From Pseudonocardia terrae (GTDB taxonomy: Bacteria > Actinomycetota > Actinomycetes > Mycobacteriales > Pseudonocardiaceae): a DNA stretch of 64,000 nucleotides. Location of the stretch: contig NZ_JAJTTE010000022.1 in the NCBI RefSeq assembly GCF_021343995.1, positions 1-64,000 of the forward strand, written 5' to 3'. The notes beneath the pieces are model-generated. The model was not told the origin of the DNA and did not search any database. It worked only from the letters and a program-made list of their open reading frames with translations. Below are positions 34,001 through 42,089 of this stretch, piece by piece (positions within the stretch are counted from its first letter, which is position 1; each line of letters starts with the position of its first letter). Position numbers and translations under genes: made by a program.

Positions 34001-35704
34001 CGGCCAGAGGCGGTCGGTGCGGTCCGGCGTCATGGTCGCGAGCAGGTGGTCGAGCCCGTCGCGCAGTAGCCGGGCGCGGTCCGGACGTGCCGGGCGTGAG
34101 ACGGCCGGAACGGCCGGTGCGGCGGCCGCCGCGGGCGCGAGCAGCCGCTGCACCCGCGACAGCGGGGCCCGGTCACGCGGGTCGTCGGCGAGGAGGGCGG
34201 CGATCGCCGGACGCAGGGCCCGCGCGGCCTCGTGGTCCCGGGCGACGGCGTCGAGCCAGGCGAGCAGGCGCGGCGCCGACGGCGTGGCGCCGGCCGGGCG
34301 GTCGGGGGGCAGCAGCGGGTCGCTGCCGGTGGCGAGCAGGAAGAACAGGCAGCCCAGGGCGTACCGGTCCTCGGTGAGAGCGGCGACCGGCTCGGGGCCG
34401 GGCCCGTCGTGCTCGGGGGCGCGGTAGCCCGGGGTGCCGCCCCGCCGGGCGCGCGCCCCGGCGAGTGCGGCGAGCTCGAGGTCGACGACGGCCGGCAGGC
34501 CCGCGGCGTCGACCAGGACGTTCGTGGGGCTCAGGTCGCGCAGCACCACCCCGCGGCGGTGCACCTCCGCCACCAGCAGGACCAGGCGCCGGGCCAGCTC
34601 GAGCGCTGCATCGGCCGGGACGCCCCGGCCGGGACGGCAGTGGGCCCCTATCCAGGTCCGGAGCGGCGCGCGGTCGAGGTGCTCCTCCACCAGGAACCGG
34701 TCGCCGTCCTGGGTGAAGGTGGCGAGCAGCCGAGGCACCAGCCCGGTGGGCGCGAGCAGGCGCAGCATCTCCGCCTCGTGGCGGATCGCGTCGCGGGCGT
34801 CACGGCCGGACTCGTCGGCCTCGGCGTGCGCGCGGCCCTGCTTCACCACCACGGTCCCGCCGAGCACCGCGTCGTCGGCCAGGTAGATGCCGCCCTTGGT
34901 GGAGTGCCGCAGCGCGGCGCGCACGGTGAAGCGGTCCCCGAGCAGCACCGCGCGCGGGCCGGCCGTTCCCTCCTCGACCTGGGGAATCGGGCAGGTGACC
35001 CAGGGCGGCGGGGTGTAGCGGGGCTCGCGCCGGTCGGTCTCGGCCAGACCCTCCGGCGTCAGCACCACGCCGCGGTACACGCCGTCGACGGTCAGCTCCG
35101 CGGGCTTGTCGAAGGCGCCGTAGCGATAGTGCACGACGCCGCCGGTCCGGTAGGCGCGGTCGGAGAGGATGCGCGGGCCGGCCAGGCCCTGCGTCGCGGC
35201 GTCGAGCTCGTCGGCCAGCGCGACGAACTCCTCGTCGTCACGGGGGTAGACCGTGATGACCTTCCCCGCCTGCGCCCGGTCGCACTCGCGGCTGCCCAGC
35301 AGCCGCACCGCGGCGAGGTCGGGCGCGAACTTGAAGGCGACCCGCTGCGCGGCCAGGCACGGGACGATCCCGCGCAGCACGGCCTGCGCCGTGCGCGGCG
35401 TCGCCGAGAGGTGCAGCTTCCAGCCCGCGTCGCGCGGGAGGCGCCCGGCGGGCGTCGCGGTACACCAGGTGTCGCCGCGGTGCAGCGTCCACCCCGGCTC
35501 CGCGTCCGCCAGCAGCTCCGCCACCAGCACGGTCAGGTCCGCGGGGTCGGGGTGCGGGCGGGCGGCGGGACCCCCGATCCGCGTCATCCCCAGGGCTGGA
35601 CACTCGGCCACGCGCGGCCGGACGGCGGTGCCACGCCTCCCGAACCCGCCGGGCACGTCCTGCCGCCATCCCAGCGGCGGTCGCCCCGTCCCGTGGACCT
35701 CCAT
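31085..35704 (-). CDS. Lanthionine synthetase fused to a prolyl oligopeptidase
   Basis: One uninterrupted 1539-residue frame. Residues about 55-245 resemble the LanKC/LanL lyase domain (G-W-K-L-H-L-S, F-K-F-A-P-D-L, G-P-R-I-L-S-D-R, Y-R-Y-G-A-F). Residues 255-525 are a Ser/Thr-kinase domain: V-V-V-K (Lys288), R-D-L-S-P-T-N (Asp390, Asn395), V-D-L-E (Asp408). Residues 575-920 are a LanC cyclase toroid with seven G-x-x-G-type repeats. The zinc ligands are kept as W-C-N-G (Cys801) and A-C-H-G (Cys846, His847), the class IV (LanL) state. Residues about 945-1275 look like a beta-propeller, and 1285-1520 are an S9 peptidase: L-H-G-G-P, G-A-S-Y-G (Ser1385), T-A-D-D (Asp1466), G-A-G-H-G (His1498). 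An internal ATG (Met40) is an alternative start. It opens the operon. Confidence 0.93.
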   Translation of the reverse strand: MEVHGTGRPPLGWRQDVPGGFGRRGTAVRPRVAECPALGMTRIGGPAARPHPDPADLTVLVAELLADAEPGWTLHRGDTWCTATPAGRLPRDAGWKLHLSATPRTAQAVLRGIVPCLAAQRVAFKFAPDLAAVRLLGSRECDRAQAGKVITVYPRDDEEFVALADELDAATQGLAGPRILSDRAYRTGGVVHYRYGAFDKPAELTVDGVYRGVVLTPEGLAETDRREPRYTPPPWVTCPIPQVEEGTAGPRAVLLGDRFTVRAALRHSTKGGIYLADDAVLGGTVVVKQGRAHAEADESGRDARDAIRHEAEMLRLLAPTGLVPRLLATFTQDGDRFLVEEHLDRAPLRTWIGAHCRPGRGVPADAALELARRLVLLVAEVHRRGVVLRDLSPTNVLVDAAGLPAVVDLELAALAGARARRGGTPGYRAPEHDGPGPEPVAALTEDRYALGCLFFLLATGSDPLLPPDRPAGATPSAPRLLAWLDAVARDHEAARALRPAIAALLADDPRDRAPLSRVQRLLAPAAAAAPAVPAVSRPARPDRARLLRDGLDHLLATMTPDRTDRLWPAGRRAAFDPAAVQHGAAGVLGTLTAALAGSTDERRGELRDAVATAAGWLRRRAAAEPRRLPGLYFGRSGTAWALHDAGAALGDPDLVAAGVQTAAGIPIPRPVNPDVTHGLAGAGLAALHLWSVTGIDALRDRARRCADDLMAAAERNGGTVLWPVPPELDSELAGVRHYGFAHGAAGIGYFLLAAGAATGDGRATELALAAADTLCDAAVLDDGAAWWPEAPGGRERLVHWCNGSSGIGTFLLRAWRISRRERHAELAAAAAVAVHRARWLSLPSACHGLAGNGEFLLDAAALLDDPRLREWAEDLAEAAALRHCRREGRLLVADESGSDVVADAGTGLAGVLRFLLRLERGGARAWMVDEVVDRPASAVAPTTPAVRPPGRLGFRFSPSGRHGVCLVGRGGRYQVEAWSFDPPRHRLVPAEQPETRWTQPIPLDDGSLLVTRPIDAQHHLTLVNPDGTARLLGVVDAQGLRLIAGPTDMGTAGGASGDALGWALSTERDGTSRLWRVGVDGPVEVGRVQGIVVGGSWLDSAGRSLAFGCLTDGRMRPLVIDTLDGTTRPLSDRTDEGVRPLLCAPETGLLIVGRGADRLGWAGDHGRGPLAFPDVLRSTEKCRVWPLALDPRGQRVLLQLDEPCRARLALYRPGADELAPVPVPPGVIGGSAHWGEDVLRFPFTGPASPAGLAELTPPTTGRFTLHPDGGGHPRTPVEHTVLAGPAGPIEAVVHGDRATAHAVLLALHGGPIGAWRLTYDPLMHELAAAGLLVVAPNLRGGSGAGPRDEHTGRGAWGGPDLADLLGLARDLAADAGAPLRLLGASYGAFLALLAAGVDPGLWSHVVAVAPFASAERLYPEAGPAVRAMIDRLDGLAPVEDGLGERDVTRFAPAVTARVLLAHGTADDVVPVSQARAVRDALRAAGAAPRYLEYPGAGHGVLDDAAAPDLPRTVLAFLAAGPGARTCRDRGETRPDGERG

Positions 35705-36116
35705 GAACCTGCCCCCTCGCGCACGGCCGGAAAGATCGTCGGCCCGCCGGAGTCAGGGGCGGTGTGGATCGAGCTCCGTCGTCGGCGGCCGTGGGCCTGC
35801 CGGATCGGGAGACGGCGACGACGTTAACGACGATCGCGCGGCAGCCGCTATACGTAGAACAACGCATTGCGCCCTGCCGGACGCCGTGGGTGGGCGGCGC
35901 CGCCGCGCCGGGCCTCCCGCCGCCGCCCGGGAGCCGCTACTCTCCGGTGCCGACGCCGCTACCTGCGGCGTCGCCGGCCCTGATCCCGCCGTGTCGACGC
36001 GTCCTGCTCGGGGTCCGCGCCCGTCTCCCGTCCCGCCCGACCGCCCGGTGTCGTGCCGGCCCGGCGGCGGTGACCCGGGAACCGGCTGCGGCCCGACCCG
36101 CGAACGGAGGGGCATC
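35705..36116. other. Divergent intergenic region of the lanthipeptide operon
   Basis: These 412 bases separate the synthetase gene from the divergent lipoprotein gene and must hold both promoters. The only conspicuous AT-rich patch is at 35821-35867 (GTTAAC and CTATACGTAG). I saw no precursor-like small frame with an L-P-E motif on either strand and no clear -35/-10 pair. Confidence 0.5.
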
Positions 36117-36638
36117 ATGCGCCCGCTGCACCCGCTCCCGACCCGCCGCCGGACGGCACCCGTCGTGCTGCTGGCCCTCGCCCTGTCCCTCGCCCTGTCC
36201 CTCGTCGCGGCGTGCACCGCGCCCGCGCCGACGGCGTCACCACCCGCAGCACCGGCCCAGCCGGCCCAGCCGGCCCAGCCCACACCGACAGCGGCCCCGC
36301 CCGCGGAGGACGGTCCGGCGGCCTGCGCGCAGGGGTCCTGCGAGATCCGGGTCGACGGACCGGTGACGATCCCGCTCGCGGCGGGCAGCGGGGTCACGGA
36401 GATCCGGGTCGTGTCGGTCGGGGCCGGCACGGTCGAGCTCGTCGCGGTCGTGCCCGGCGGGCACGTGAGCAACCGCTGCTCCGGCGCGTGCGCAGGCATG
36501 CGCACCACGACCGACGACGGCAGCTCCTCGGTCCGGCTCACCGCGGGAGCCGGCGCCGAGATCGCCGTGAACGACCTGACGCTCGACGTCCGGGAGGCGA
36601 GCGGCGGTGCAGCCGTCCTGCACGTGACCTCGGGCTGA
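36117..36638 (+). CDS. Putative secreted lipoprotein
   Basis: A 173-residue protein starting at an ATG preceded by CGGAGGGG. Residues 1-33 form a lipoprotein signal peptide (T-R-R-R then a Leu/Ala-rich core) ending in the lipobox V-A-A-C, so Cys33 should be lipidated. A Pro/Ala/Gln-rich linker with repeated P-A-Q is followed by a roughly 110-residue domain rich in Val and Gly with four further Cys. I do not recognise the domain. It is divergent from the lanthipeptide operon and convergent with the SBP56 gene; an immunity or surface role would be pure guesswork. Confidence 0.75.
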   Translation: MRPLHPLPTRRRTAPVVLLALALSLALSLVAACTAPAPTASPPAAPAQPAQPAQPTPTAAPPAEDGPAACAQGSCEIRVDGPVTIPLAAGSGVTEIRVVSVGAGTVELVAVVPGGHVSNRCSGACAGMRTTTDDGSSSVRLTAGAGAEIAVNDLTLDVREASGGAAVLHVTSG

Positions 36639-36645
36639 CCGCCGC

Positions 36646-38052
36646 TCAGCGGTAGCAGTAGGAGTCGGACGAGGCGTCCCCGCCCTGCAACCGGACCTGG
36701 TGCACGCGCAGGCCCCGGAACTCGTCGTCGCGGGGGAAGAACCGCGGGTCGAGGGCGATCCCGCCCCCGTCGCCGACGTCGGCCTTCGCCATCCACGCGC
36801 CCACGCCGTCCGGGTAGAACTGGTCGTCCCACGCGCCGTAGAGCGAGTTGGTGAAGTAGACGCGCCTGCCGTCCCGACTGACCTCGACCATCTGCGGGCC
36901 GCCGGCCAGCGGCCGGTCGGGATCGGCCGGGTGCGGGGTTCCCCGGACGATCCCGCCGAGCCGGATCGAGCCGGCCTCGCGGGGGTGGGCCGGGTCGGTG
37001 ACGTCGTACTGCTTCAGCTCGCCGGTCCCCCAGCACGAGACGTACAGGAACCGGTCGTCGACGGAGAGGTCGATGTCGGTGATCAACGGCGGTACCGCGG
37101 AGAACGGCTGCAGGGCGGGCGGCAGGTCGTCGGGATCGGCGGGCTCGGCCGGGACCGTGATCACCTTCTCGGCCCGCCACTCGTCCCCGTCGAGGAACCA
37201 GCGGAAGATCGCGCCCGACAAGTCCTCGGTCGAGATCACCACGCCGACGAAACCCCACGTCGCCTCGGGGTCGTGCGAGGGGCGCACCTCCAGCGCCATC
37301 TGGTGCTGCGCGCCGAGGTCGAGGCGCTGCAGGTGGCGGCCCTCGGCGAGGTCCCAGACGTGGATGGCGTGCCCGTACTCCTGGCCGAGCAACAGCTCGG
37401 GGACCAGGCCGTCCTCGATCATCGACGGGTGGCCCCACTCGCTGGAGATCAGGACGTTGCGGTTCAGGTGCCACCACGCGTCATAGGCCAGCCGCTGCGG
37501 CCCGCGGTCGGTCTCCCAGGCCCGGAGCACGTCGAACGTCGTGTGGTCGAGCAGCGCGACGCCGCCGGGTCCGTCGTCGTCGCCCTCCGGCCCGCCGATG
37601 CAGGTGAGGAACACGCCGTCGGGCCCGCAGTGCAGCGTGTGGGGCCGCGAGTACCCGGCCCCCTCGGACAGGTCCTTGGCCGTGACGGTGCGGACCACGC
37701 GCGGCGCGCGCGGGTCGGGAGTGGTGTCGAGGACGTGGACGTTCGACGACCGCAGGCCCGGGACCAGCAGGTACCGCCGGCTCAGGTCGCCGTCGTGGCC
37801 GGTGTGCGCGAGCGCGGAGGAGCAGGCGTTCCAGCCGAAGTGGTGCAGCTCGTCACCGGTGCCGGGCATGTCCGTCCAGCCGACGACGCGCCCGTAGCTC
37901 GCCGCGTCCGGGTCGAGGTCGACGACGGCCATGGCGTCGGGCCGGGTGGCGGACCGGTCGAAGGCGGCGACGTACGCCAGGCGCTCGGGCGGGGCGGCCG
38001 CGGCCTCGGCGGCGGAGCGGTAGAACGTCGGGTCGGTGACCGGCTGCGACAT
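36646..38052 (-). CDS. SBP56-family (selenium-binding / methanethiol oxidase) protein
   Basis: A 468-residue protein matching the SBP56 family throughout: P-E-R-L-A-Y-V near the start, E-L-H-H-F-G-W-N-A-C-S-S, R-R-Y-L-L-V-P-G-L-R-S-S, S-R-P-H-T-L-H-C-G-P-D-G, I-S-S-E-W-G-H-P, L-Y-V-S-C-W-G-T-G-E-L-K-Q-Y-D-V and the closing H-Q-V-R-L-Q-G-G-D-A-S-S-D-S-Y-C-Y. Characterised relatives are copper-dependent methanethiol oxidases. In the usual C-S-S-C motif the second Cys is Ala here (C-S-S-A), while the first Cys and the His-rich sites are kept. It ends seven bases from the convergent lipoprotein gene and is about 100 bases downstream of mutM. Confidence 0.9.
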   Translation of the reverse strand: MSQPVTDPTFYRSAAEAAAAPPERLAYVAAFDRSATRPDAMAVVDLDPDAASYGRVVGWTDMPGTGDELHHFGWNACSSALAHTGHDGDLSRRYLLVPGLRSSNVHVLDTTPDPRAPRVVRTVTAKDLSEGAGYSRPHTLHCGPDGVFLTCIGGPEGDDDGPGGVALLDHTTFDVLRAWETDRGPQRLAYDAWWHLNRNVLISSEWGHPSMIEDGLVPELLLGQEYGHAIHVWDLAEGRHLQRLDLGAQHQMALEVRPSHDPEATWGFVGVVISTEDLSGAIFRWFLDGDEWRAEKVITVPAEPADPDDLPPALQPFSAVPPLITDIDLSVDDRFLYVSCWGTGELKQYDVTDPAHPREAGSIRLGGIVRGTPHPADPDRPLAGGPQMVEVSRDGRRVYFTNSLYGAWDDQFYPDGVGAWMAKADVGDGGGIALDPRFFPRDDEFRGLRVHQVRLQGGDASSDSYCYR

Positions 38053-38154
38053 GGCACGCCCTCCTCGTCGCTCGCGAGGTCGCCCACCCTGCGCCCCTCG
38101 GGCCCACCGGTCAAGGCCCCGGTCGAGGTTCTCCGAAGCCGGGTCAAGCCCGGG

Positions 38155-39036
38155 TCAAGTCCTCGGGGTGCGGGGGCGCGGCTGGCAGCGCGGGCAGGAG
38201 AAGGAGCTGCGGTTCATGAACGCCTCGCGGCGGATCGGGGTACCGCAGCGTCTGCACGGCTCGTCCGTGCGCCCGTAGACGTTCAGGGAACGGTCGAAGT
38301 AGCCGGAGGCGCCGTTGACGTTGACGTACAGCGCGTCGAAGGACGTCCCGCCCTGGTCGAGGGCCTCCGCCATGACCTCGGACGCGGCCTCGAGCACCGC
38401 GACGCCCTGCGCGCGCGTGAGCTTCTCGGTGGGCCGGGTTCCGTGCAGCCGGGCCCGCCACAGCGCCTCGTCGGCGTAGATGTTGCCGATCCCGGAGACG
38501 ACGGTCTGGTCGAGCAGCGCCCGCTTGATCTCGGTGCGGCGACGGCGCATGGCGGCCACCGCGGCGTCGAGCGAGAACAGCGGGTCCATCGGATCCCGGC
38601 CGATGTGCGCGATCGGCTCGGGCAGCAGCCCGCCGCCCGCCCCCTCGGTGAGCGGGTGGACCGACAGGCCGCCGAAGGTCCGCTGGTCGACGAACCGCAG
38701 CTCGGGCCCGTCGTCGTCGAACCGCAGCCGGATCCGGAGGTGCTTCTCGTCCGGCCGGTCCGGGGGGGCGACGAGCATCTGGCCGCTCATCCCGAGGTGG
38801 GCGAGGATCGCGTCGTCGCCCGGGCCCGCCGCGTCGAGCTCGAGCCACAGGTACTTGCCGCGGCGCCGGGCCGCAGTGATCGTGCGGCCCTTCAGCCGGG
38901 CGGCGAAGTCCTCCCCGCCGGCCAGGTGCCGGCGCACCGCGCGCGGGTGCGCGACGGTGACCTCGGCGAGGGTGCGGTCGAGGACGTGATCGGCGAGGCC
39001 GCGCCGGACCACCTCGACCTCGGGCAGCTCCGGCAC
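38155..39036 (-). CDS. mutM: Formamidopyrimidine-DNA glycosylase
   Basis: MutM (Fpg) removes oxidised purines such as 8-oxoguanine and nicks the abasic site. The 293 residues begin with the catalytic P-E-L-P-E (Pro2 nucleophile after Met removal) and include the helix-two-turn-helix part ([11 protein letters not shown]). They end with a complete zinc finger, C-R-R-C-G-T-P-I...C-P-R-C. The short Pro/Arg tail after the finger is extra. It lies 24 bases downstream of rnc, as in mycobacteria and streptomycetes. Confidence 0.96.
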   Translation of the reverse strand: MPELPEVEVVRRGLADHVLDRTLAEVTVAHPRAVRRHLAGGEDFAARLKGRTITAARRRGKYLWLELDAAGPGDDAILAHLGMSGQMLVAPPDRPDEKHLRIRLRFDDDGPELRFVDQRTFGGLSVHPLTEGAGGGLLPEPIAHIGRDPMDPLFSLDAAVAAMRRRRTEIKRALLDQTVVSGIGNIYADEALWRARLHGTRPTEKLTRAQGVAVLEAASEVMAEALDQGGTSFDALYVNVNGASGYFDRSLNVYGRTDEPCRRCGTPIRREAFMNRSSFSCPRCQPRPRTPRT

Positions 39037-39060
39037 GTCAGCCCCGGCCCGTCGGAGGAG

Positions 39061-39801
39061 TCAACTCTGGGCCTGGGCCGACTGCGTCTCGTCGGTGATG
39101 GTGCGCCAGGCGAGAGCGGCGGCCTTCTGCTCGGCCTCCTTCTTGGTGCGCCCGTCCCCGGAGCCCAGCTCGCGACCCCCGACGACCGCGGTCGCGGTGA
39201 AGGTCTTGAGGTGGTCCGGGCCCTCCTCGGCGATCCGGTACTCCGGCACGCCGAGTCCCTCGGACGCGGTGAGCTCCTGGAGGCTGGTCTTCCAGTCCAG
39301 GCCGGCGCCGAGCAGCGGGGCGCCCTGCAGCAGGTCGCCGAACAGCCGGTGCACCAGGGAACGGGCCGTCTCCAGCCCGTGCTCCAGGTAGACCGCGCCG
39401 ATCAGGGCCTCGGTGGCGTCGGCCAGGATGCTCGCCTTCTCGCGGCCACCGGTGAGCTCCTCACCGCGACCGAGCGAGATGTAGGCGCCCAGCCCGTGCT
39501 CGGACAGTCCGGCGGCCACCCCCGCGAGCGCATGCATGTTGACCACGCTCGCCCGGAGCTTGGCCAGCTGGCCCTCCGGCAGCTCCGGGTGGTCCCGGTA
39601 CAGCCGCTCGGTCACGATGATGCCGAGCACCGAGTCGCCCAGGAACTCCAGGCGCTCGTTGGTCGGCAGGCCACCGTGCTCGTAGGCGTACGAACGGTGC
39701 GTGAGGGCGAGGGTGAGCAACTCGGCGCCGATCTCGACGCCGAGTGCCTCCAGCAGCGGGGTGCGGTCCTCGCGGGGCCCCGTGACGCTCTTGTCGCCCA
39801 C
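39061..39801 (-). CDS. rnc: Ribonuclease III
   Basis: RNase III cuts double-stranded RNA, including rRNA precursors. The signature [13 protein letters not shown], the second acidic cluster [11 protein letters not shown] and a C-terminal double-stranded RNA-binding domain ([19 protein letters not shown]) are all present. I prefer the GTG at 39801, which gives 246 residues and starts 7 bases after the rpmF stop. A start at 39849 would overlap rpmF by 41 bases. It is co-transcribed with DUF177 and rpmF upstream and mutM downstream. Confidence 0.95.
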   Translation of the reverse strand: MGDKSVTGPREDRTPLLEALGVEIGAELLTLALTHRSYAYEHGGLPTNERLEFLGDSVLGIIVTERLYRDHPELPEGQLAKLRASVVNMHALAGVAAGLSEHGLGAYISLGRGEELTGGREKASILADATEALIGAVYLEHGLETARSLVHRLFGDLLQGAPLLGAGLDWKTSLQELTASEGLGVPEYRIAEEGPDHLKTFTATAVVGGRELGSGDGRTKKEAEQKAAALAWRTITDETQSAQAQS

Positions 39802-39808
39802 CGCCGGA

Positions 39809-39991
39809 TCAGGCCGGTCGGACGACCTGACGACCGTCGTACTGCCCACAGACGGGGCAGGCGACGTGCGGCGGCTTCAGCTCGCCACAGGCGCGGTTGT
39901 TGCAGGCGACGAGGGTCGGCGCGCTGGCCTTCCACTGCGCCCGACGAGAGCGCGTGTTGGACCGCGACATCCGGCGCTTGGGTACGGCCAC
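39809..39991 (-). CDS. rpmF: 50S ribosomal protein L32
   Basis: The 60 residues [17 protein letters not shown] are a textbook L32 start. Two Cys pairs (C-N-N-R-A-C and C-P-V-C) keep the zinc-binding form, with four cysteines as ligands in all. It stands between the DUF177 gene and rnc, the standard arrangement, and is probably translated from the DUF177 transcript. Confidence 0.97.
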   Translation of the reverse strand: MAVPKRRMSRSNTRSRRAQWKASAPTLVACNNRACGELKPPHVACPVCGQYDGRQVVRPA

Positions 39992-40042
39992 GGCAGATCT
40001 CCTACGGTTGTGCTCGAGAGGTCTTACGACATCGAAACGTCT

Positions 40043-40627
40043 TCAGTCGGAAGGCAGGCGCTCACGCAGAGCGGCCCACCGAGGATCCAGTGTCTCATGC
40101 CGGTGGTCGGGCCCGAGATCGGCCCGCCTTCCGCCGCATTCGGGGCACAGACCGGGGCAGTCGTCCCGGCACAGCGGCGCCAGCGGGAGCTCCAGCACGA
40201 TGGCGTCCCGCACCGTCTGCTCGAGGTTCACGTGCTCGTCGACGACGCGCGGGATCTCGTCCTCGTCCGTCGTCTCCTCGGTGACGCTGTCCGGGTACGC
40301 GAACAGCTCCTCGATCCGGACCTCGATGTCCTCGTCGAGCTCGTCGAGGCACCGGGAGCACTCGCCCTCCAGGTGCGCGGCAGCGGTCCCGGACACGTAG
40401 ACGCCCTCGCTCACCGACTCCAGGCGCAGGTCCAGCTCCACGGGGCTGCCCGGCGGCACGGCGAGGACGCCGACCAGGCCGATCGCCTCGTCGGCACGCT
40501 CGGCGCCCGGTCCGGGGACGGACCGGGTGACGGTGCGCATGGTGCCCGGTCGACGGCCCATCTCGCGGGTGGAGAACACCCAGGGACTGGTCTCGGGGCG
40601 GGGTTCGGGGGCGCGGTTCGTGCTCAT
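40043..40627 (-). CDS. DUF177 (YceD) family protein
   Basis: A 194-residue YceD-family protein, which in other bacteria and plastids is needed for 23S rRNA accumulation and is almost always encoded next to L32. The motifs E-C-S-R-C-L-D-E, E-L-F-A-Y-P-D and C-R-D-D-C-P-G-L-C-P-E-C-G, with four closely spaced Cys, fit the family. The ATG at 40627 gives a short disordered N-terminus; the frame upstream runs into repeat array C and is not coding. It heads the DUF177-rpmF-rnc-mutM cluster. Confidence 0.92.
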   Translation of the reverse strand: MSTNRAPEPRPETSPWVFSTREMGRRPGTMRTVTRSVPGPGAERADEAIGLVGVLAVPPGSPVELDLRLESVSEGVYVSGTAAAHLEGECSRCLDELDEDIEVRIEELFAYPDSVTEETTDEDEIPRVVDEHVNLEQTVRDAIVLELPLAPLCRDDCPGLCPECGGRRADLGPDHRHETLDPRWAALRERLPSD

Positions 40628-40690
40628 GTCCTGCGCGAGGATACGCGCCGTTCGCAAGGCCCTCTCCGAAGCGGCCCGCGCCCCCACCCC

Positions 40691-40833
40691 CGCGAGTCGG
40701 CAGTTCCGGCAGCCGCGAGTCGGGCCCTGGGCTCCCGCGAGTCGCGCCCTGAGCTCCCGCGAGTCGCGCCCTGAGCTCCGCGAGTCGCGCCCTCGACCCC
40801 CGCGAGTCGGCAGTTCAGGTAGCGCGAGTCGGC
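40691..40833. repeat. Array C: seven units of the 22-bp-period repeat
   Basis: CGCGAGTCGSG cores start at 40691, 40714, 40736, 40758, 40779, 40801 and 40823, with spacers such as CCCTGAGCTCC and CAGTTCCGGCAG. The array fills the space between the ParA-like gene's 3' end (40885) and the start of the DUF177 gene (40627). The orientation matches array A. Confidence 0.92.
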
Positions 40834-40884
40834 AGTCCGGGGGCACCGGGATCGCGATTCCGGGAGACGGGCGGCGGGCGGGGC

Positions 40885-42015
40885 TCAGCGCCGGGCGTGC
40901 GCCGGGAAGCCCTCCGCGACGGAGGCGGCGAGCTCCAGGAATGCCTCCCACGTGGGCGGCCGCAGCCGGCCCGCGTCGATCCGCCCGCCCGTGGCGAGGT
41001 GCGGGTCGTGCGGCACCTCGACCACGGCACGGCAGCGACCGGCGAAGTGCTCGCGCAGCGCCGGGGCGTCGATCTCCCGGCCCGCGCGCCCGACCAGGAC
41101 CACGACCGCGTCGGCGACGAGCCGCCCGTGCCCGTGCGCCACCAGCCAGTCGAGGGTCTTGCTGGCCCGCCCGGCCCCGTCGACCGTCGGTGCGCCGACG
41201 ACGACCAGCGAGTCGGCGACGTCGAGCGTCCCGGCCATCGCCGAGTGGACCATCCCGGTGCCCGAGTCGGTGAGCATCACGCTGAAGTACCGGGCGAGCG
41301 CCGCGTCGGCCCGCAGGTACTCGTCGCGGGTGAAGGCCTCCCCCGCCGCCGGGTCCTGCTCGGAGGCGAGGACCTGCAGCCGGCCGGCCAGGCTGGTGTA
41401 GCGCGAGACCGCGGTCCACGAGTCGACGGCGGCGAGGTCGTCGAGCAGGTCGCGGACGGTGCGATCGCTGTGCCCGGTCAGCCGGTCGGCGAGCGTGCCG
41501 GCGTCGGGATTGGCGTCGAGCGCCAGGATGCGGTCGCCGCGGTGCTCGGCCAGCGCGAGCCCCAGGCAGGCGGTGACGGTCGTCTTGCCGACCCCACCCT
41601 TCAGCGACGTCACCCCCACCCGGTGCGTCCCGGCGAGGTGGCTGCGCACCCGCGCGAGCCGGTCCTGCGCCGCGAGCTGGGCCGTACTCGGGCCGGGGTC
41701 GATCCGGCCGAGCGAGGCGGTGTGCAGGATCTTGCGCCAGCCGCGGTCGGGCACCGGGCCGCGCGCCCGGACGAGCGCGTCCGGGTCGAAGGCGCGCAGA
41801 TGCGCCGGCCCGCGACCTGCCGGTTCGGCCCGGTCGGCGCCCGGCCCGGCATCGGTGAACCACTCGTCGCCCTGCCGTTCGGGGTGTGCCGTGCGCAGCG
41901 ACCCGTCGTCCGCCACCGTCGTCTCCCTCTCGCCGGACCTCGTCGGGACGCCGTGCAGGCGGTGGCCGTACCGCTCCCACCAGGTCGCCGGATCCGGCTC
42001 GTCGTGGCGGACCAT
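40885..42015 (-). CDS. MinD/ParA-like ATPase
   Basis: A 376-residue protein whose C-terminal two thirds form a MinD/ParA-type deviant Walker ATPase. They include V-T-S-L-K-G-G-V-G-K-T-T-V-T with the signature Lys, L-A-L-D-A-N-P-D-A-G-T-L, and V-M-L-T-D-S-G-T-G as Walker B. The N-terminal 130 residues are charged and disordered. The pattern resembles actinobacterial EspI-like and type-VII-secretion-linked ATPases more than chromosomal ParA, but no ESX gene is nearby. The ATG at 42015 is chosen; the upstream extension of the frame covers repetitive DNA. Its 3' end faces array C. Confidence 0.8.
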   Translation of the reverse strand: MVRHDEPDPATWWERYGHRLHGVPTRSGERETTVADDGSLRTAHPERQGDEWFTDAGPGADRAEPAGRGPAHLRAFDPDALVRARGPVPDRGWRKILHTASLGRIDPGPSTAQLAAQDRLARVRSHLAGTHRVGVTSLKGGVGKTTVTACLGLALAEHRGDRILALDANPDAGTLADRLTGHSDRTVRDLLDDLAAVDSWTAVSRYTSLAGRLQVLASEQDPAAGEAFTRDEYLRADAALARYFSVMLTDSGTGMVHSAMAGTLDVADSLVVVGAPTVDGAGRASKTLDWLVAHGHGRLVADAVVVLVGRAGREIDAPALREHFAGRCRAVVEVPHDPHLATGGRIDAGRLRPPTWEAFLELAASVAEGFPAHARR

Positions 42016-42089
42016 GCGCGCAGCGTAGTCCGTCCGGCACAGGGTGTTGCGCAGAATGACCGAATAGTGATCACCCGCGAGGCTCCTCG

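Noticed and set aside
31085..35704. Class III (LanKC) assignment of the synthetase
   Set aside because: Class III cyclase domains lack the zinc ligands; here W-C-N-G and A-C-H-G are intact, which fits class IV better, although the leader motif alone would not decide.
35705..36116. A further precursor gene upstream of the synthetase
   Set aside because: Both strands were read for short frames with L-P-E and Cys/Thr-rich ends; none was found.
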